The position numbers and the translations under genes were made by a program. 64,000 bases of DNA from Lysobacter stagni. Lineage in GTDB: Bacteria; Pseudomonadota; Gammaproteobacteria; Xanthomonadales; Xanthomonadaceae. The number at the start of each line of letters is the position of its first letter. The stretch's first letter is position 1. Where the stretch lies: contig NZ_JASGBI010000001.1 of NCBI RefSeq assembly GCF_030053425.1, positions 3,557,333-3,621,332 of the forward strand, in the 5' to 3' direction. This document shows, one piece after another, positions 20,068 through 29,363 of the stretch. The notes beneath the pieces were generated by a model. It did no database searches. It was not told the DNA's origin and was given only the letters and a program-made list of their open reading frames with translations.

Positions 20068-20919
20068 ATGAGACAGGTTTTCAGCAGCCAGCGCCTGGAA
20101 AACGTCGAGTCCGTCGCGCAGATGCTGCGCGATGCCGACATCGAGGTACGCATCACCAATGGCCGCTCGTACAAGGGCGGGCGGCGCGGCACCTTCAGCT
20201 ACAGCGACGAGGCCGCGCCCAAGGCGGCGGTGTGGGTGGTGCGGTCGGACGACACCGTGCGTGCGCGCGAGATCCTGCGCGAGGCCGGCTTGCTGGAGAG
20301 CACGCGTGAGAGCTTCGCCGGCCCCACGTTCCACCTCAGCAGCAGCGAGACGCCGGCCCACGTCAAATCGCAGACGCGCGCGCTGCGCATCAAGCTGGTG
20401 CTGCTGGCAGGCATCGTGGTGGTGGGTGCGTTGGCGATCATGAATGTACTGAAGACCGACATCCCCACCGAAGCGCTGAAGAAGCACCCGCTGGACGGAT
20501 CGCTGGCCGCCATTCCGCAACCGCTCGCCGCGGCGGTATTCACGCAGGAGTTGCCGAAGGCGCGCATCGACGTGTTGTGCCTGTCGATCGACGGGCAGGA
20601 CGTTTCACCGGAGCTCGCGCAGGCGATGCAGCAGCAGCTGAAGGACGGCAAGCGCCAGGTGGTGCCCGCCTCGCAATGCGTACGCAGCGCCAACGAGGAC
20701 GTGGGCAGCAAGCACCGCGCCTCCGGTCGCCCGGCGCTGATGATCGACGTGCACGCCTTCCGCCCGCAGACGCGCGACGAGAAGACCGGCGCCATCACCG
20801 GCCTGATCGAATACACCGCCTACCACCACCGCATGTCGGCGTCGTACAAGACGCTGGAAGTGAAGCAGGGCGAAAGCGCCTGGCAGGTTGTGCGCACGGT
20901 TAAGCACGTGGCGATGTAA
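20068..20919 (+). CDS. Membrane protein with N-terminal DUF2007-like domain
   Basis: This encodes a 283-residue protein. Residues 1-75 (MRQVFSSQRLENVESVAQ to REILREAGLLE) look like a DUF2007 or signal-transducing-protein domain, a small ferredoxin-like fold often fused to other modules. A single membrane helix follows at about residues 107-127 (LRIKLVLLAGIVVVGALAIM). The C-terminal part (about 140-283) would then be periplasmic; it contains ARIDVLCLSIDGQDVSPE and a beta-rich ending, and I do not recognise a named domain there. Xanthomonads carry similar genes annotated as pathogenicity-like proteins; that name has no mechanism attached. A dispersed repeat and a terminator follow. Confidence 0.8.
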   Translation: MRQVFSSQRLENVESVAQMLRDADIEVRITNGRSYKGGRRGTFSYSDEAAPKAAVWVVRSDDTVRAREILREAGLLESTRESFAGPTFHLSSSETPAHVKSQTRALRIKLVLLAGIVVVGALAIMNVLKTDIPTEALKKHPLDGSLAAIPQPLAAAVFTQELPKARIDVLCLSIDGQDVSPELAQAMQQQLKDGKRQVVPASQCVRSANEDVGSKHRASGRPALMIDVHAFRPQTRDEKTGAITGLIEYTAYHHRMSASYKTLEVKQGESAWQVVRTVKHVAM

Positions 20920-20962
20920 CGACTGCCAGCAGCCGTTGGCGCTTGCGCCGGCGACGACGCCA

Positions 20963-21077
20963 ACCTCTCCCCTCGCGGGAGAGGTCGACGTGCGAAGCGT
21001 GTCGGGAGCGCGCGCGCCAGCGCGAACGCCCCCTCTTCCGCCCCTTCGGGGCACCTTCTCCCGCAAGGGGAGAAGGG
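20963..21077. repeat. Intergenic palindromic repeat (CTCTCCC/GGGAGAG family)
   Basis: Two hairpins bound this element: CTCTCCC-CTCG-GGGAGAG-like at 20965-20984 and CCTTCTCCC-GCAA-GGGGAGAAGG at 21054-21076. A GC-rich stretch containing CGCGCGCGCCAGCGCG lies between. Related units occur at 38851-38873 and 59627-59692, so this is a second dispersed family. Confidence 0.75.
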
Positions 21078-21090
21078 AAACGCAACCGCA

Positions 21091-21129
21091 AAAAGAAAAG
21101 GCCCGTGCCGGGGAGATACCGGCACGGGC
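21091..21129 (-). terminator. Terminator of the EF-hand gene (minus strand)
   Basis: Read on the minus strand, GCCCGTGCCGG / CCGGCACGGGC with a 7-base loop (21101-21129) is followed by CTTTTCTTTTT. It lies 58 bp after the EF-hand gene stop. Confidence 0.88.
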
Positions 21130-21186
21130 GCAACCGTGGACCTGTCGGTCGTCGTGCCGGTTTGGACCGCACGACCCCGACATGGT

Positions 21187-21819
21187 TCAACGATGCATCG
21201 GAGGCTTCAGATCGTCGCGGGTCAGGAAGCCGTCGCGGTTCTCGTCCAGGAAGGCGAAGGCCTTGGCCAGGCGGGGCATCTTCTCGGTCACCTCGACCCG
21301 GCTCAGCTTGCCATCCTTGTTGAGGTCGGCCTCGACGAAGCGTTCCTCGGCGCGCTTGGCGTGCTCGGCCTCGCGCTGGGTGCGCATGCGCTCGTGGTAC
21401 TTGGTCAGCTCGCTACGGACCAGGAAGCCATCGCGGCTGGCATCGATGTCGGCGAACTTCTCGCCGATCCACGGCAGCGTGGCGGCCTCGGTGCGGCTGA
21501 TGCGGCCGTCGCCGTCGGTGTCGGCCTCGGCCACGCGCCCGATGCCACCGTCACCGTGCCCGCCGCGGCGGCCGTGCCCCTTGTGCTGCGGGCGCTCGGA
21601 GGCATCGAGCTTGCCGTCGCGATTGCGGTCGAGCTCGTCGAACTTCGCGGCCAGGCGCGGGAATGCCGCCGCTTCGGTGCGGTCGATCGCACCGTCGTTG
21701 TTGGTATCGAGCGGCGCCCGGCGCGGTGCGTCGCCGGCCTGCGGAGCCGCGAACGCGGTGCCGGCGACGATCGCCGTGACAGCGGCGGCGAGCAGAACGG
21801 AAAGGGTATTGCGCTTCAT
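21187..21819 (-). CDS. Secreted multi-EF-hand calcium-binding protein
   Basis: This encodes a 210-residue exported protein, start at ATG 21819 (MKRNTLSV). A signal peptide of about 24 residues ends near GTAFAAPQ. The mature protein holds six EF-hand loops: [60 protein letters not shown] and [12 protein letters not shown]. All carry acidic residues at positions 1, 3, 5 and 12 or close substitutes; the fourth has serine at position 3 and the last ends in Asp. It is probably a periplasmic or secreted calcium buffer or sensor, a type common in xanthomonads. It is divergent from bpt, with its own terminator. Confidence 0.88.
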   Translation of the reverse strand: MKRNTLSVLLAAAVTAIVAGTAFAAPQAGDAPRRAPLDTNNDGAIDRTEAAAFPRLAAKFDELDRNRDGKLDASERPQHKGHGRRGGHGDGGIGRVAEADTDGDGRISRTEAATLPWIGEKFADIDASRDGFLVRSELTKYHERMRTQREAEHAKRAEERFVEADLNKDGKLSRVEVTEKMPRLAKAFAFLDENRDGFLTRDDLKPPMHR

Positions 21820-21959
21820 GGATACGACTCCTGCGGGCGGCACCGGATGGCGCCGATGACCAGAACAACGCCCCCGCGTCCCGTCGGTTGACGGCGGGCC
21901 AACCGCGTTCAGTCAGACGACAGCGTTCCGCTCACACGCGGCGGCGCTATGCTCCGGCC

Positions 21960-22694
21960 ATGGGTACCGAACCACAGGACAGCGACGATCTCCGCCTGTT
22001 CCACACCGGCGAGCACGCGTGCGGCTACTGGCCCGAACGCCTCGCCCGCGACCTGGTGCTCGACCCGCGCGACCCGCGCCTGCGCCAGTGGTACCCGCAC
22101 GCGCTGGGCTGGGGTTTCCGACGTTCCGGCGACATCGTCTACCGCCCGCACTGCGCGGGCTGTCGTGCCTGCGTGGCGGTGCGCATTCCCGTGGACCGTT
22201 TCGTTCCCGACCGCAGCCAGCGCCGTTGCCTGGCACGCAACGCGCACGTGGAGATGCGCGTGCTGCCTGCGCAGCGCACGGGCGAGCAGTTGGCGCTCTA
22301 TCGTCGTTACCTGGCCGCGCGCCACGCCGGCGGCGGCATGGATGGCCACGGCGCGCCGGAGTTCGACCAGTTCCTGATCGGCAGCTGGAGCGAAGGCCGC
22401 TTCCTGGAACTGCGCGACCCTTCGCCTCAGGGTCCCGGCAAGCTGCTTGCGGTGGCGGTCACCGACTGCACCGAGACCGCGCTGTCGGCGGTGTACACCT
22501 TCTACGATCCCGAGGAAGCCGACCGCGGTCTGGGCACGCTGGCGATCCTGCGCCAGCTGGAATGGGCGCGACGCGAACGCCGTCGCCACCTGTACCTGGG
22601 CTACTGGATCCAGGACCATCCGAAGATGGACTACAAACGCCGCTTCCGGCCGCTGGAAGCCTTCGACGGACGGCAATGGCACGACCTGCCCTGA
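21960..22694 (+). CDS. bpt: Aspartate/glutamate leucyltransferase (N-degron pathway)
   Basis: This encodes a 244-residue aminoacyl-tRNA-protein transferase of the Ate1/Bpt type. It moves leucine from Leu-tRNA to proteins with N-terminal Asp or Glu, marking them for ClpS-ClpAP. The start at ATG 21960 (MGTEPQDSD) fits family length (about 250). Recognisable are [16 protein letters not shown], the cysteine cluster [18 protein letters not shown], and the C-terminal [20 protein letters not shown]. Many relatives of this family lie next to aat or clpS; here it is alone, followed 64 bp later by an unrelated lipoprotein gene. Confidence 0.95.
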   Translation: MGTEPQDSDDLRLFHTGEHACGYWPERLARDLVLDPRDPRLRQWYPHALGWGFRRSGDIVYRPHCAGCRACVAVRIPVDRFVPDRSQRRCLARNAHVEMRVLPAQRTGEQLALYRRYLAARHAGGGMDGHGAPEFDQFLIGSWSEGRFLELRDPSPQGPGKLLAVAVTDCTETALSAVYTFYDPEEADRGLGTLAILRQLEWARRERRRHLYLGYWIQDHPKMDYKRRFRPLEAFDGRQWHDLP

Positions 22695-22758
22695 CGCGCC
22701 CTCACCACGCGCCATCTCCCGTCATACGGGCTGCGCAGGGCCGTGACAGAATCGCGCG

Positions 22759-23994
22759 ATGTCCAGACTCCTCCCCGCCTTCGCGGCTTCGCTTGCCGTC
22801 GTCCTCGCCGCCTGCACCCAGATCAACATCAAGGGCGATCCCGAAGCCTGGGCACGCTCGATGAACGGTGATTCCACGCTGCGCGTGGCGACCTACAACA
22901 CCTCGCTGTACGAGGACGACACCGGTGGCCTGATCCGTCGCCTGGAAGGCGCGGATGCGGGCGCGCGCAAGATCGCCTCGGTGCTGCAGCGCGTGCGCCC
23001 GGACCTGGTCCTACTCAACGAATTCGACTACGACGAAGCCGGACGCGCGGCGGACCTGTTCCAGCATCAGTACCTGGAAGTCGCGCAGCCGGGTGGCGGC
23101 GATCCGCTGCGCTATCCCTATCGTTACCTTGCCCCGGTCAACACCGGCGTGCCCAGCGGGCTGGACCTGGACCGCAACGGCAGCGCCGGCGGCGAAGGCC
23201 GCAACCGCGGCAACGACGCCTGGGGTTACGGCCTGCACCCAGGCCAGTACGGCCTGCTCGTGCTGTCGAAGTACCCGATCGACGCCGACCAGGTACGCAC
23301 CTTCCAGCTGCTCAAGTGGAGCGCGATGCCCGGCGCACGCCAGCCACGCGATCCCTCCACGGGCGAGCCCTGGTATCCGCCGCAGGTGTGGTCGCAACTG
23401 CGGTTGTCGTCGAAGTCGCACTGGGACGTGCCGGTGCAGACGCCGACGGGCGTCGTGCACTTCCTCGTCTCGCACCCCACGCCACCGGTATTCGACGGCC
23501 CCGAAGACCGCAACGGCGCGCGCAACGCGGACGAGATCCGCCTGTGGCACGAATACCTCTCGCCCGGCGACAATCCGTGGCTGTGCGACGACCGCGGCCA
23601 TTGCGGCGGCTTGCCGGCGAACGCGCGTTTCGTGATCGCCGGCGACCTCAACAACGACCCGGTCGACGGCGACGGCCGCCACGAGGCCATCCTCGAACTG
23701 CTCGAGCACCCGCGCGTGGCGCGTTACGCCACGCCGCGCAGCGAAGGCGCGGTGGAAGTGACGCGCAAGTACGCCGACACCGGCGTCGCGCACCGCGGCT
23801 CACCCGCGCACGCCACCGGCGATTTCGGCCCGAAGGCCGGCACGATGCGCCTGGATTACGTGTTGCCGTCGGTGGGTTTCGCGGTGAAGGGCAGCGGCGT
23901 GTTCTGGCCGTCCGCCGCTGCACCGGAAGCCGCCATTGCCGACGGTAGCGACCATCATCTGGTGTGGGTGGATCTGGACGCCGGCGGAGAGTAA
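22759..23994 (+). CDS. Endonuclease/exonuclease/phosphatase-family lipoprotein
   Basis: This encodes a 411-residue protein with a lipoprotein signal (lipobox LAAC, cysteine at about residue 20), so it is probably anchored in the outer or inner membrane facing the periplasm. The EEP fold motifs are visible: LRVATYNTSLYED at the start of the domain, LVLLNEFDYDE (metal-binding Glu), FVIAGDLNNDPVDGDG (the GDLN signature), LDYVLPS and the final DGSDHHLVWVDL (catalytic Asp-His). Xanthomonads often place such enzymes with phosphate-starvation functions, and an extracellular or periplasmic phosphodiesterase is possible, but the substrate cannot be read from sequence. Confidence 0.9.
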   Translation: MSRLLPAFAASLAVVLAACTQINIKGDPEAWARSMNGDSTLRVATYNTSLYEDDTGGLIRRLEGADAGARKIASVLQRVRPDLVLLNEFDYDEAGRAADLFQHQYLEVAQPGGGDPLRYPYRYLAPVNTGVPSGLDLDRNGSAGGEGRNRGNDAWGYGLHPGQYGLLVLSKYPIDADQVRTFQLLKWSAMPGARQPRDPSTGEPWYPPQVWSQLRLSSKSHWDVPVQTPTGVVHFLVSHPTPPVFDGPEDRNGARNADEIRLWHEYLSPGDNPWLCDDRGHCGGLPANARFVIAGDLNNDPVDGDGRHEAILELLEHPRVARYATPRSEGAVEVTRKYADTGVAHRGSPAHATGDFGPKAGTMRLDYVLPSVGFAVKGSGVFWPSAAAPEAAIADGSDHHLVWVDLDAGGE

Positions 23995-24000
23995 TCCGAG

Positions 24001-24330
24001 ATGCCGCGGCTGCGAACGCCTTACGAAAAGGCGGCAGGCAAACTGATCTCGGCGATCCAGAAGGAATGGGGCGCCGAGAGCGGACTGTCGACGGCGGACT
24101 TCTCCGAAGGCGTCATGGACGCAGCGCATCACCTGTTGCAGGCGCGCACACCCGAGGCCGCGGCGCGCCTGCTGTCCTCGTTGACCGTGGGTCAATATCT
24201 CGGTGAGTTGTGGGTGCGACGACATCCGGCCGTTACGCCGTTCATCCGCGATGTTGAAGCTCTGCTGCCGAAGCAACTGAAGACGATCAGGCGCTGCTCG
24301 GCAGAGCCCCATAGCCCCCGGATGCGATGC

Positions 24331-24336
<6 letters not shown>
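24001..24336 (+). CDS. Small hypothetical protein ending inside a repeat
   Basis: This encodes 111 residues starting 6 bp after the phosphatase-family gene. The N-terminal 90 residues (YEKAAGKLISAIQKEWG, ADFSEGVMDAAHHLLQA, TVGQYLGELWVRRHP) are helical and look like a real protein of unknown function. The last residues (about 97-111, RCSAEPHSPRMRCR) are unlike the rest. The stop codon TGA (24334-24336) lies within the first hexamers of the repeat element beginning at 24331, so the present C-terminus may have been created by arrival of that element. I do not recognise the family. Confidence 0.65.
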
Positions 24337-25048
<712 letters not shown>

Positions 25049-25063
25049 GAACCTTGCTCGCCC

Positions 25064-25474
25064 TTACTCCGGCGGCAACTTCGCCACCGCCGGCACCACC
25101 ATGTCCACCTTCGGCTGCACGAACTCCACCGGCGTCTGCACCGGGTGCGCCGATGCCAGCGGCGCGGGCGGTAGCGCGCCTGCCACCGGTTCGACCGCCA
25201 CGCGCGGGCCGAAACCGAACACCCCGTCGCTGCGCGCCGATACGATCATCCGCACCATCGCCGACGGGATCATCAACTCCACCGCGATCGCGTGCCCTTC
25301 AGCGGTGCGGCCCTCCAGCGTCATCTCGATCAGCGCGCCGCCCGTGTCGATGGCGCTGCACATCACGTGCGGCCCGTGCGGGCCGTCCTGCAGATAGGGG
25401 CGGATCGCAGTGCCCAGCACTTCCAGCGCCTGCGGATAGAGGAAGACGGCGTATCCCTGGGTCTCGTCGAGCAT
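25064..25474 (-). CDS. Hypothetical protein downstream of purT
   Basis: This encodes a 136-residue soluble protein starting 9 bp after the purT stop, so probably cotranscribed. The first 90 residues (YAVFLYPQALEVLGTAIRPYL, GALIEMTLEGRTAEGHAIAVELMIPSAMVRMIVS) look like a compact alpha/beta domain. The rest is alanine/proline/valine-rich (PVAGALPPAPLASAHPVQTPV). I do not recognise a family. It stops 15 bp before the edge of the composite repeat, whose hexamer array lies immediately downstream. Confidence 0.65.
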   Translation of the reverse strand: MLDETQGYAVFLYPQALEVLGTAIRPYLQDGPHGPHVMCSAIDTGGALIEMTLEGRTAEGHAIAVELMIPSAMVRMIVSARSDGVFGFGPRVAVEPVAGALPPAPLASAHPVQTPVEFVQPKVDMVVPAVAKLPPE

Positions 25475-25483
25475 GGCCTCTCC

Positions 25484-26683
25484 TCAGCGCAGTTCGATCT
25501 TCAACGCCGCGGCGGCATCTCGTGCGCGTTCGCGGGCCTGTTCGATGTCTTGTGCCAAGGCGAGCGTCACGGCAACGCGACGATGGCCTTCCACGCGCGG
25601 CTTGCCGAACAGGCGCAGCTGCGTGTCGGCCTGCGCCAGCGCCGCGTCCACGCCCTCGAATACCGGCACGCCATGGCCCGTCGCCAGCACCGCGCACGAT
25701 GCCGAAGGCCCGAACAGGCGGATCGCCGGCACCGGCAGGCCCAGGATCGCCCGCGCATGCAGCGCGAACTCACTGAGGTCCTGCGAGATCAGTGTGACCA
25801 GACCGGTGTCGTGAGGGCGTGGCGATACCTCGCTGAACCATACCTCGTCGCCTTTCACGAACAGCTCCACGCCGAACACGCCCCAGCCGCCGAGGTCGTC
25901 GGTGATGGCGCGCGCGATCTGCTGCGAGCGCTCCAGCGCGCGTGACGACATCGGCTGCGGCTGCCAGCTCTCGCGGTAGTCGCCATCGCGCTGCAGATGG
26001 CCGATCGGAGCGCAGAAGGTGGTGCCGCCGGAATGACGCACCGTCAGCAGGGTGATCTCGTACTCGAAATCGATGAAGCCCTCGACGATCACGCGCCCGG
26101 CGCCGGCACGTCCGCCGGTCTGCGCGTATTCCCAGGCCGTGTCGATGTCGGCCTGGCTGCGGACCAGGCTCTGGCCCTTTCCGGACGACGACATCACCGG
26201 CTTGACCACGCACGGCACGCCGATCTCCGCCACCGCCGCGCGGTAGTCCTCGAGCGTGTCGACGAAGCGGTAAGGCGAAGTCGGCAGGCCGAGTGTCTCG
26301 GCGGCCAGCCGACGGATGCCTTCGCGGTCCATCGTCAGTCGCGCCGCGCGCGCAGTCGGAATGACGCGCACGTCGCTGCCGCGCGCGGCGAACTCGCGCT
26401 CCAGTTCGACCAGCGTCTGCGTGTGGATCGCTTCGATCTCCGGAACGATCAGATGCGGGCGTTCGTGCGCGATGAGCGCGCGCACCGCGGCGCCGTCGAG
26501 CATGTCCAGCACATGGCTGCGATGTGCGACCTGCATGGCCGGCGCATCGGCATAGCGGTCGGCGGCGATGACTTCCACGCCGTAGCGTTGCAGTTCGATC
26601 GCCACCTCCTTGCCGAGTTCGCCCGAACCGAGCAGGAGCACGCGGAACGCATGCGGGGACAGAGGGGTACCGAGCGTGACCAT
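25484..26683 (-). CDS. purT: Formate-dependent phosphoribosylglycinamide formyltransferase 2
   Basis: This encodes a 399-residue ATP-grasp enzyme that makes formyl-GAR from GAR, formate and ATP, the folate-independent third step of purine synthesis. I place the start at ATG 26683 ([21 protein letters not shown]), which gives the family length (392 in E. coli). Matching stretches are [33 protein letters not shown], the ATP-grasp loop [28 protein letters not shown], and [19 protein letters not shown]. It is divergent from the beta-propeller lipoprotein gene, with 103 bp between the starts for both promoters. Confidence 0.97.
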   Translation of the reverse strand: MVTLGTPLSPHAFRVLLLGSGELGKEVAIELQRYGVEVIAADRYADAPAMQVAHRSHVLDMLDGAAVRALIAHERPHLIVPEIEAIHTQTLVELEREFAARGSDVRVIPTARAARLTMDREGIRRLAAETLGLPTSPYRFVDTLEDYRAAVAEIGVPCVVKPVMSSSGKGQSLVRSQADIDTAWEYAQTGGRAGAGRVIVEGFIDFEYEITLLTVRHSGGTTFCAPIGHLQRDGDYRESWQPQPMSSRALERSQQIARAITDDLGGWGVFGVELFVKGDEVWFSEVSPRPHDTGLVTLISQDLSEFALHARAILGLPVPAIRLFGPSASCAVLATGHGVPVFEGVDAALAQADTQLRLFGKPRVEGHRRVAVTLALAQDIEQARERARDAAAALKIELR

Positions 26684-26786
26684 GGGTCGTCCACGTGGGG
26701 GAAAGACGTCCAGTTTACCGGGCGGGGTGCATCGGATCGGCAAGGACGGACTATGGCGGCACGCGGCCGCATGCGATCCTGTCGCG

Positions 26787-27716
26787 ATGCCCGGCCCCCA
26801 CCCGCGCGACTTCCTTCACTGCATTGCCCTCGCACTTGCGATGGCCCTGACCGCGTGCGCGCGACCGGCGCCCGAGCCGGAAGGAACCACGCGTGGCACG
26901 CGGCTGGCCGGCATGCTGCTCGATCCGCAGCTGGACGAGATCAGCGGGCTGGCCGCATCGCGCAGGCATCCGGACGTGCTGTGGATGCTGGACGACGGCG
27001 GCAATCCGGAGCGCCTGTTCGCCGTCGGCACCGACGGCACGCGGCTGGCCACGATGCGCGTGGAAGGCGTCACCAAGACCGACTGGGAGGACATCGCTGC
27101 CTTCCGCCTGGACGGACGCGACTACCTGCTCATCGCCGACACCGGCGACAACGGGGGCCTGCGTCGCAGCCTGCAGCTGCACATCGTCGAGGAGCCGGCG
27201 CGCATCGAGAACGCACGCGTGCGCCCGGCGTGGTCGATCGCATTCCGCTGGCCCGACGGAGCGCGCGACTGCGAGGCGGTCGCGGTGGACGCGGAGCGCG
27301 GACAGATACTGCTGATCTCCAAGAAGCGGCAGCCACCGGAGCTGTTCGCGCTGCCGCTGCGACCGCGCGGTCCGGCATTGCAGACGGCACAACGACTGGG
27401 AACGCTGGCCGGCGTTCCGCAGCCCGCCGCCGAGGCCCTGCGCCGCAACGCGCAACGCGCACGGCTGGAAGGCCAGATCACCGCCGCCGACATCTCACCC
27501 GATACGCGCACGCTGGCGGTGATGACCTACCGCTGGCTGCTGCTCTACCCGCGTCGCGGCAACGAGGACTGGGGCCAGACCGTCGCCCGCGCGCCCCGCG
27601 TGCAGGCCTTGCCGTGGCTGCCGCAGGCCGAGGCCCTGGCGTGGAGTGCCGATGGCCGCCGCCTGTACGCCACCGGGGAATTCATCCCGGCGCCGCTGTA
27701 CCGGATCACGCCCTGA
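26787..27716 (+). CDS. Predicted beta-propeller lipoprotein
   Basis: This encodes a 309-residue protein with a lipoprotein signal peptide (lipobox LTAC near residues 21-24). The mature part has a repeated strand pattern with [47 protein letters not shown] and [21 protein letters not shown], which resembles secreted beta-propeller proteins (SdiA-regulated/esterase-like phytase type). No catalytic motif is evident. A role in periplasmic binding or hydrolysis is only a guess. It is a single gene divergent from purT and is followed by the GATATC-bearing promoter region of the SPFH operon. Confidence 0.75.
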   Translation: MPGPHPRDFLHCIALALAMALTACARPAPEPEGTTRGTRLAGMLLDPQLDEISGLAASRRHPDVLWMLDDGGNPERLFAVGTDGTRLATMRVEGVTKTDWEDIAAFRLDGRDYLLIADTGDNGGLRRSLQLHIVEEPARIENARVRPAWSIAFRWPDGARDCEAVAVDAERGQILLISKKRQPPELFALPLRPRGPALQTAQRLGTLAGVPQPAAEALRRNAQRARLEGQITAADISPDTRTLAVMTYRWLLLYPRRGNEDWGQTVARAPRVQALPWLPQAEALAWSADGRRLYATGEFIPAPLYRITP

Positions 27717-27756
27717 CGACCGCCCGTCGGCACGGTTCCGCCGTCACTTGCGTCGA

Positions 27757-27775
27757 TTGATATCTTTTTGATATC
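27757..27775 (+). promoter_or_regulatory. Paired GATATC site upstream of the SPFH operon
   Basis: Two copies of TTGATATC (27757-27764 and 27768-27775) are separated by TTT, so their centres are 11 bp apart, about one helical turn. Each GATATC is itself a palindrome. The pair lies 29 bp before the SPFH start in otherwise GC-rich DNA, a layout fitting a dimer-of-dimers operator or an AT-rich promoter element. Confidence 0.55.
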
Positions 27776-27803
27776 ACATCAGGCGACGACAGGAGACAGT
27801 CCG

Positions 27804-28667
27804 ATGAAAGAGAACCCGATCCGTTCCCTGCCCGGCATCCCGACGCTGCTGGCGCTGGTCATCACCGCCCTGGCGGCCGCCGCGCTGGCCGTGAAGGCCG
27901 TCTCCGGGGGATACCCGGGCCTGCTGGTGGTGGCCGTGTTGCTGGTGGTGGGCGTGATCTTCGTGGCGGCCGGCTTCTACATGGTCGAACCCAACCAGGC
28001 CGCGGTGCTGGCACTGTTCGGCAAGTACGTGGGCACCGTGAAGGACAACGGCCTGCGCTGGAACAACCCCTTCTACACGAAGAAGAAGGTCAGCCAGCGC
28101 GTGCGCAATTTCGAGAGCGGCAAGCTCAAGGTCAACGAGCTGGACGGCAGCCCGATCGAGATCGCCGCAGTGATCGTGTGGCAGGTGATCGACAGCGCCG
28201 AAGCCGTCTACAACGTCGACGACTACGAAAGCTTCGTGCACATCCAGTCCGAATCCGCGTTGCGCGCGATGGCCACCAGCTACCCCTACGACCAGCACGA
28301 GGAAGGCCAGCTGGCGTTGCGCAGCCACGCGGCCGAGATCAGCCAGCACCTGCAGGACGAACTGGCCGAACGCCTGGCCGACGCCGGTGTGCGCGTGATC
28401 GATGCGCGCATCAGCCACCTGGCCTACGCGCCGGAAATCGCCCAGGCCATGCTGCAGCGCCAGCAGGCCAATGCGATCATCGCCGCACGCACCCGCATCG
28501 TCGCCGGCGCGGTCGGAATGGTCGAGATGGCGCTGGCAGAGTTGCAGAAGAACGGTGTCGTGCACCTGGACGAGGAGCGCAAGGCACAGATGGTCAGCAA
28601 CCTGCTCGTGGTGCTGTGCGGCGAGCGAGCCACCCAGCCCATCGTCAACGCCGGCACGCTGTACTGA
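27804..28667 (+). CDS. SPFH/Band 7 (stomatin-like) membrane protein
   Basis: This encodes a 287-residue protein, start at ATG 27804 (MKENPIRS) behind the ribosome binding site AGGAGA. Two N-terminal hydrophobic helices (about residues 11-35 and 40-60) anchor it. The SPFH domain follows: [33 protein letters not shown], a coiled region with MATSYPYDQ and [22 protein letters not shown], and a C-terminal helix. SPFH proteins form cage-like oligomers on membranes and organise microdomains or proteases. Downstream are a small membrane protein (13 bp gap), a ribbon-helix-helix protein and a DUF4177 protein, which overlap each other by 4 bp, so the four form one operon. Confidence 0.93.
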   Translation: MKENPIRSLPGIPTLLALVITALAAAALAVKAVSGGYPGLLVVAVLLVVGVIFVAAGFYMVEPNQAAVLALFGKYVGTVKDNGLRWNNPFYTKKKVSQRVRNFESGKLKVNELDGSPIEIAAVIVWQVIDSAEAVYNVDDYESFVHIQSESALRAMATSYPYDQHEEGQLALRSHAAEISQHLQDELAERLADAGVRVIDARISHLAYAPEIAQAMLQRQQANAIIAARTRIVAGAVGMVEMALAELQKNGVVHLDEERKAQMVSNLLVVLCGERATQPIVNAGTLY

Positions 28668-28680
28668 GGACGCGCCCGGA

Positions 28681-28959
28681 ATGCATGAACTCATCGTGCC
28701 CGCGATCCTGACCATCAGCGCCCTGCCGGCTTTCGTGGTCGCCCGGCTGATGGCCCGGGGCCGCCCGCAGGGCGCACCGATGCCGCGTCTGGCGCGGGTG
28801 ATGCAGCTGGTGGGGCTGGCCATCCTTGCCGGCGCCGTGGGCCTGTTCTGGGCGGGCGACAACGGCACGCGCCGGCTGGCGGTGATCGTGGCGATGGTGG
28901 TGGCGGTCAACGGACTCGGCGTGATCCTGCTGGTCTCGATGGGACGCGGCCGCCGATGA
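28681..28959 (+). CDS. Small inner-membrane protein of the SPFH operon
   Basis: This encodes a 92-residue hydrophobic protein with three predicted helices (about residues 3-24, 40-58 and 65-87; [20 protein letters not shown] and [20 protein letters not shown]). Charged residues at the ends (GRGRR) suggest a cytoplasmic C-terminus. It lies 13 bp after the SPFH gene and its stop overlaps the next start by 4 bp (ATGA). It may be a membrane partner of the SPFH protein; no named family is recognised. Confidence 0.75.
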   Translation: MHELIVPAILTISALPAFVVARLMARGRPQGAPMPRLARVMQLVGLAILAGAVGLFWAGDNGTRRLAVIVAMVVAVNGLGVILLVSMGRGRR

Positions 28960-29138
28960 GCGAGAAGAAGGCCTATCCCCTGCGCATCAACGCCGATGTC
29001 CTGGCGGCGGCGCAGCGCTGGGCCGACGACGAGCTGCGCAGCCTCAACGCCCAGATCGAATACGTGCTGCGCGATGCGCTGCGCAAGGCAGGCCGCCTGC
29101 CCAACCCGCCCCCTGTTCCGGATGAGGAGTCGCAATGA
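28956..29138 (+). CDS. Arc-type ribbon-helix-helix DNA-binding protein
   Basis: This encodes a 60-residue protein whose pattern KAYPLRINADVLAAAQRWA followed by DDELRSLNAQIEYVLRDAL is a classic Arc/MetJ ribbon-helix-helix: one beta strand and two helices. Such proteins bind DNA as dimers, often at pairs of short inverted sites. It starts inside the preceding gene (ATGA overlap) and overlaps the following gene by 4 bp. No toxin gene follows, so it is not an obvious antitoxin. The paired GATATC site before the operon is a candidate autoregulatory target; this is inference. Confidence 0.85.
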   Translation: MSEKKAYPLRINADVLAAAQRWADDELRSLNAQIEYVLRDALRKAGRLPNPPPVPDEESQ

Positions 29139-29308
29139 ACTGGACGTATCAGGTCATCGAAATCGTGCCGCGGATGCTCGGCCCGGCCGTGAGCGAGCGT
29201 TTGCAGGAAGAACTCGACCGCCTCGGCGCGGAAGGCTGGGAACTGGTGTCGGTGATACCGGTGACGCCGTTCGACCATCTGCGCGCGGTGCTCAAACGCC
29301 CCGCCTGA
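29135..29308 (+). CDS. Small DUF4177-like protein
   Basis: This encodes 57 residues from ATG 29135, which overlaps the stop of the ribbon-helix-helix gene, to TGA 29308. The pattern WTYQVIEI, then LQEELDRLGAEGWELVSVIP and a final strand matches the short DUF4177 family (an alpha/beta sandwich with the GAEGWELV signature). The function of DUF4177 is unknown; it is often found near membrane or SPFH genes. It is the last gene of the SPFH operon. Confidence 0.85.
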   Translation: MNWTYQVIEIVPRMLGPAVSERLQEELDRLGAEGWELVSVIPVTPFDHLRAVLKRPA

Positions 29309-29363
29309 ACCGGGCCCCGCGACTGCATGGCATCGCCTGCCCCGTGCGGTTAACCTGCGGCCC

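Noticed and set aside
28956-29138. Ribbon-helix-helix protein as an antitoxin of a toxin-antitoxin pair
   Set aside because: The next gene is DUF4177-like and no toxin domain is present; the operon is built around the SPFH gene.
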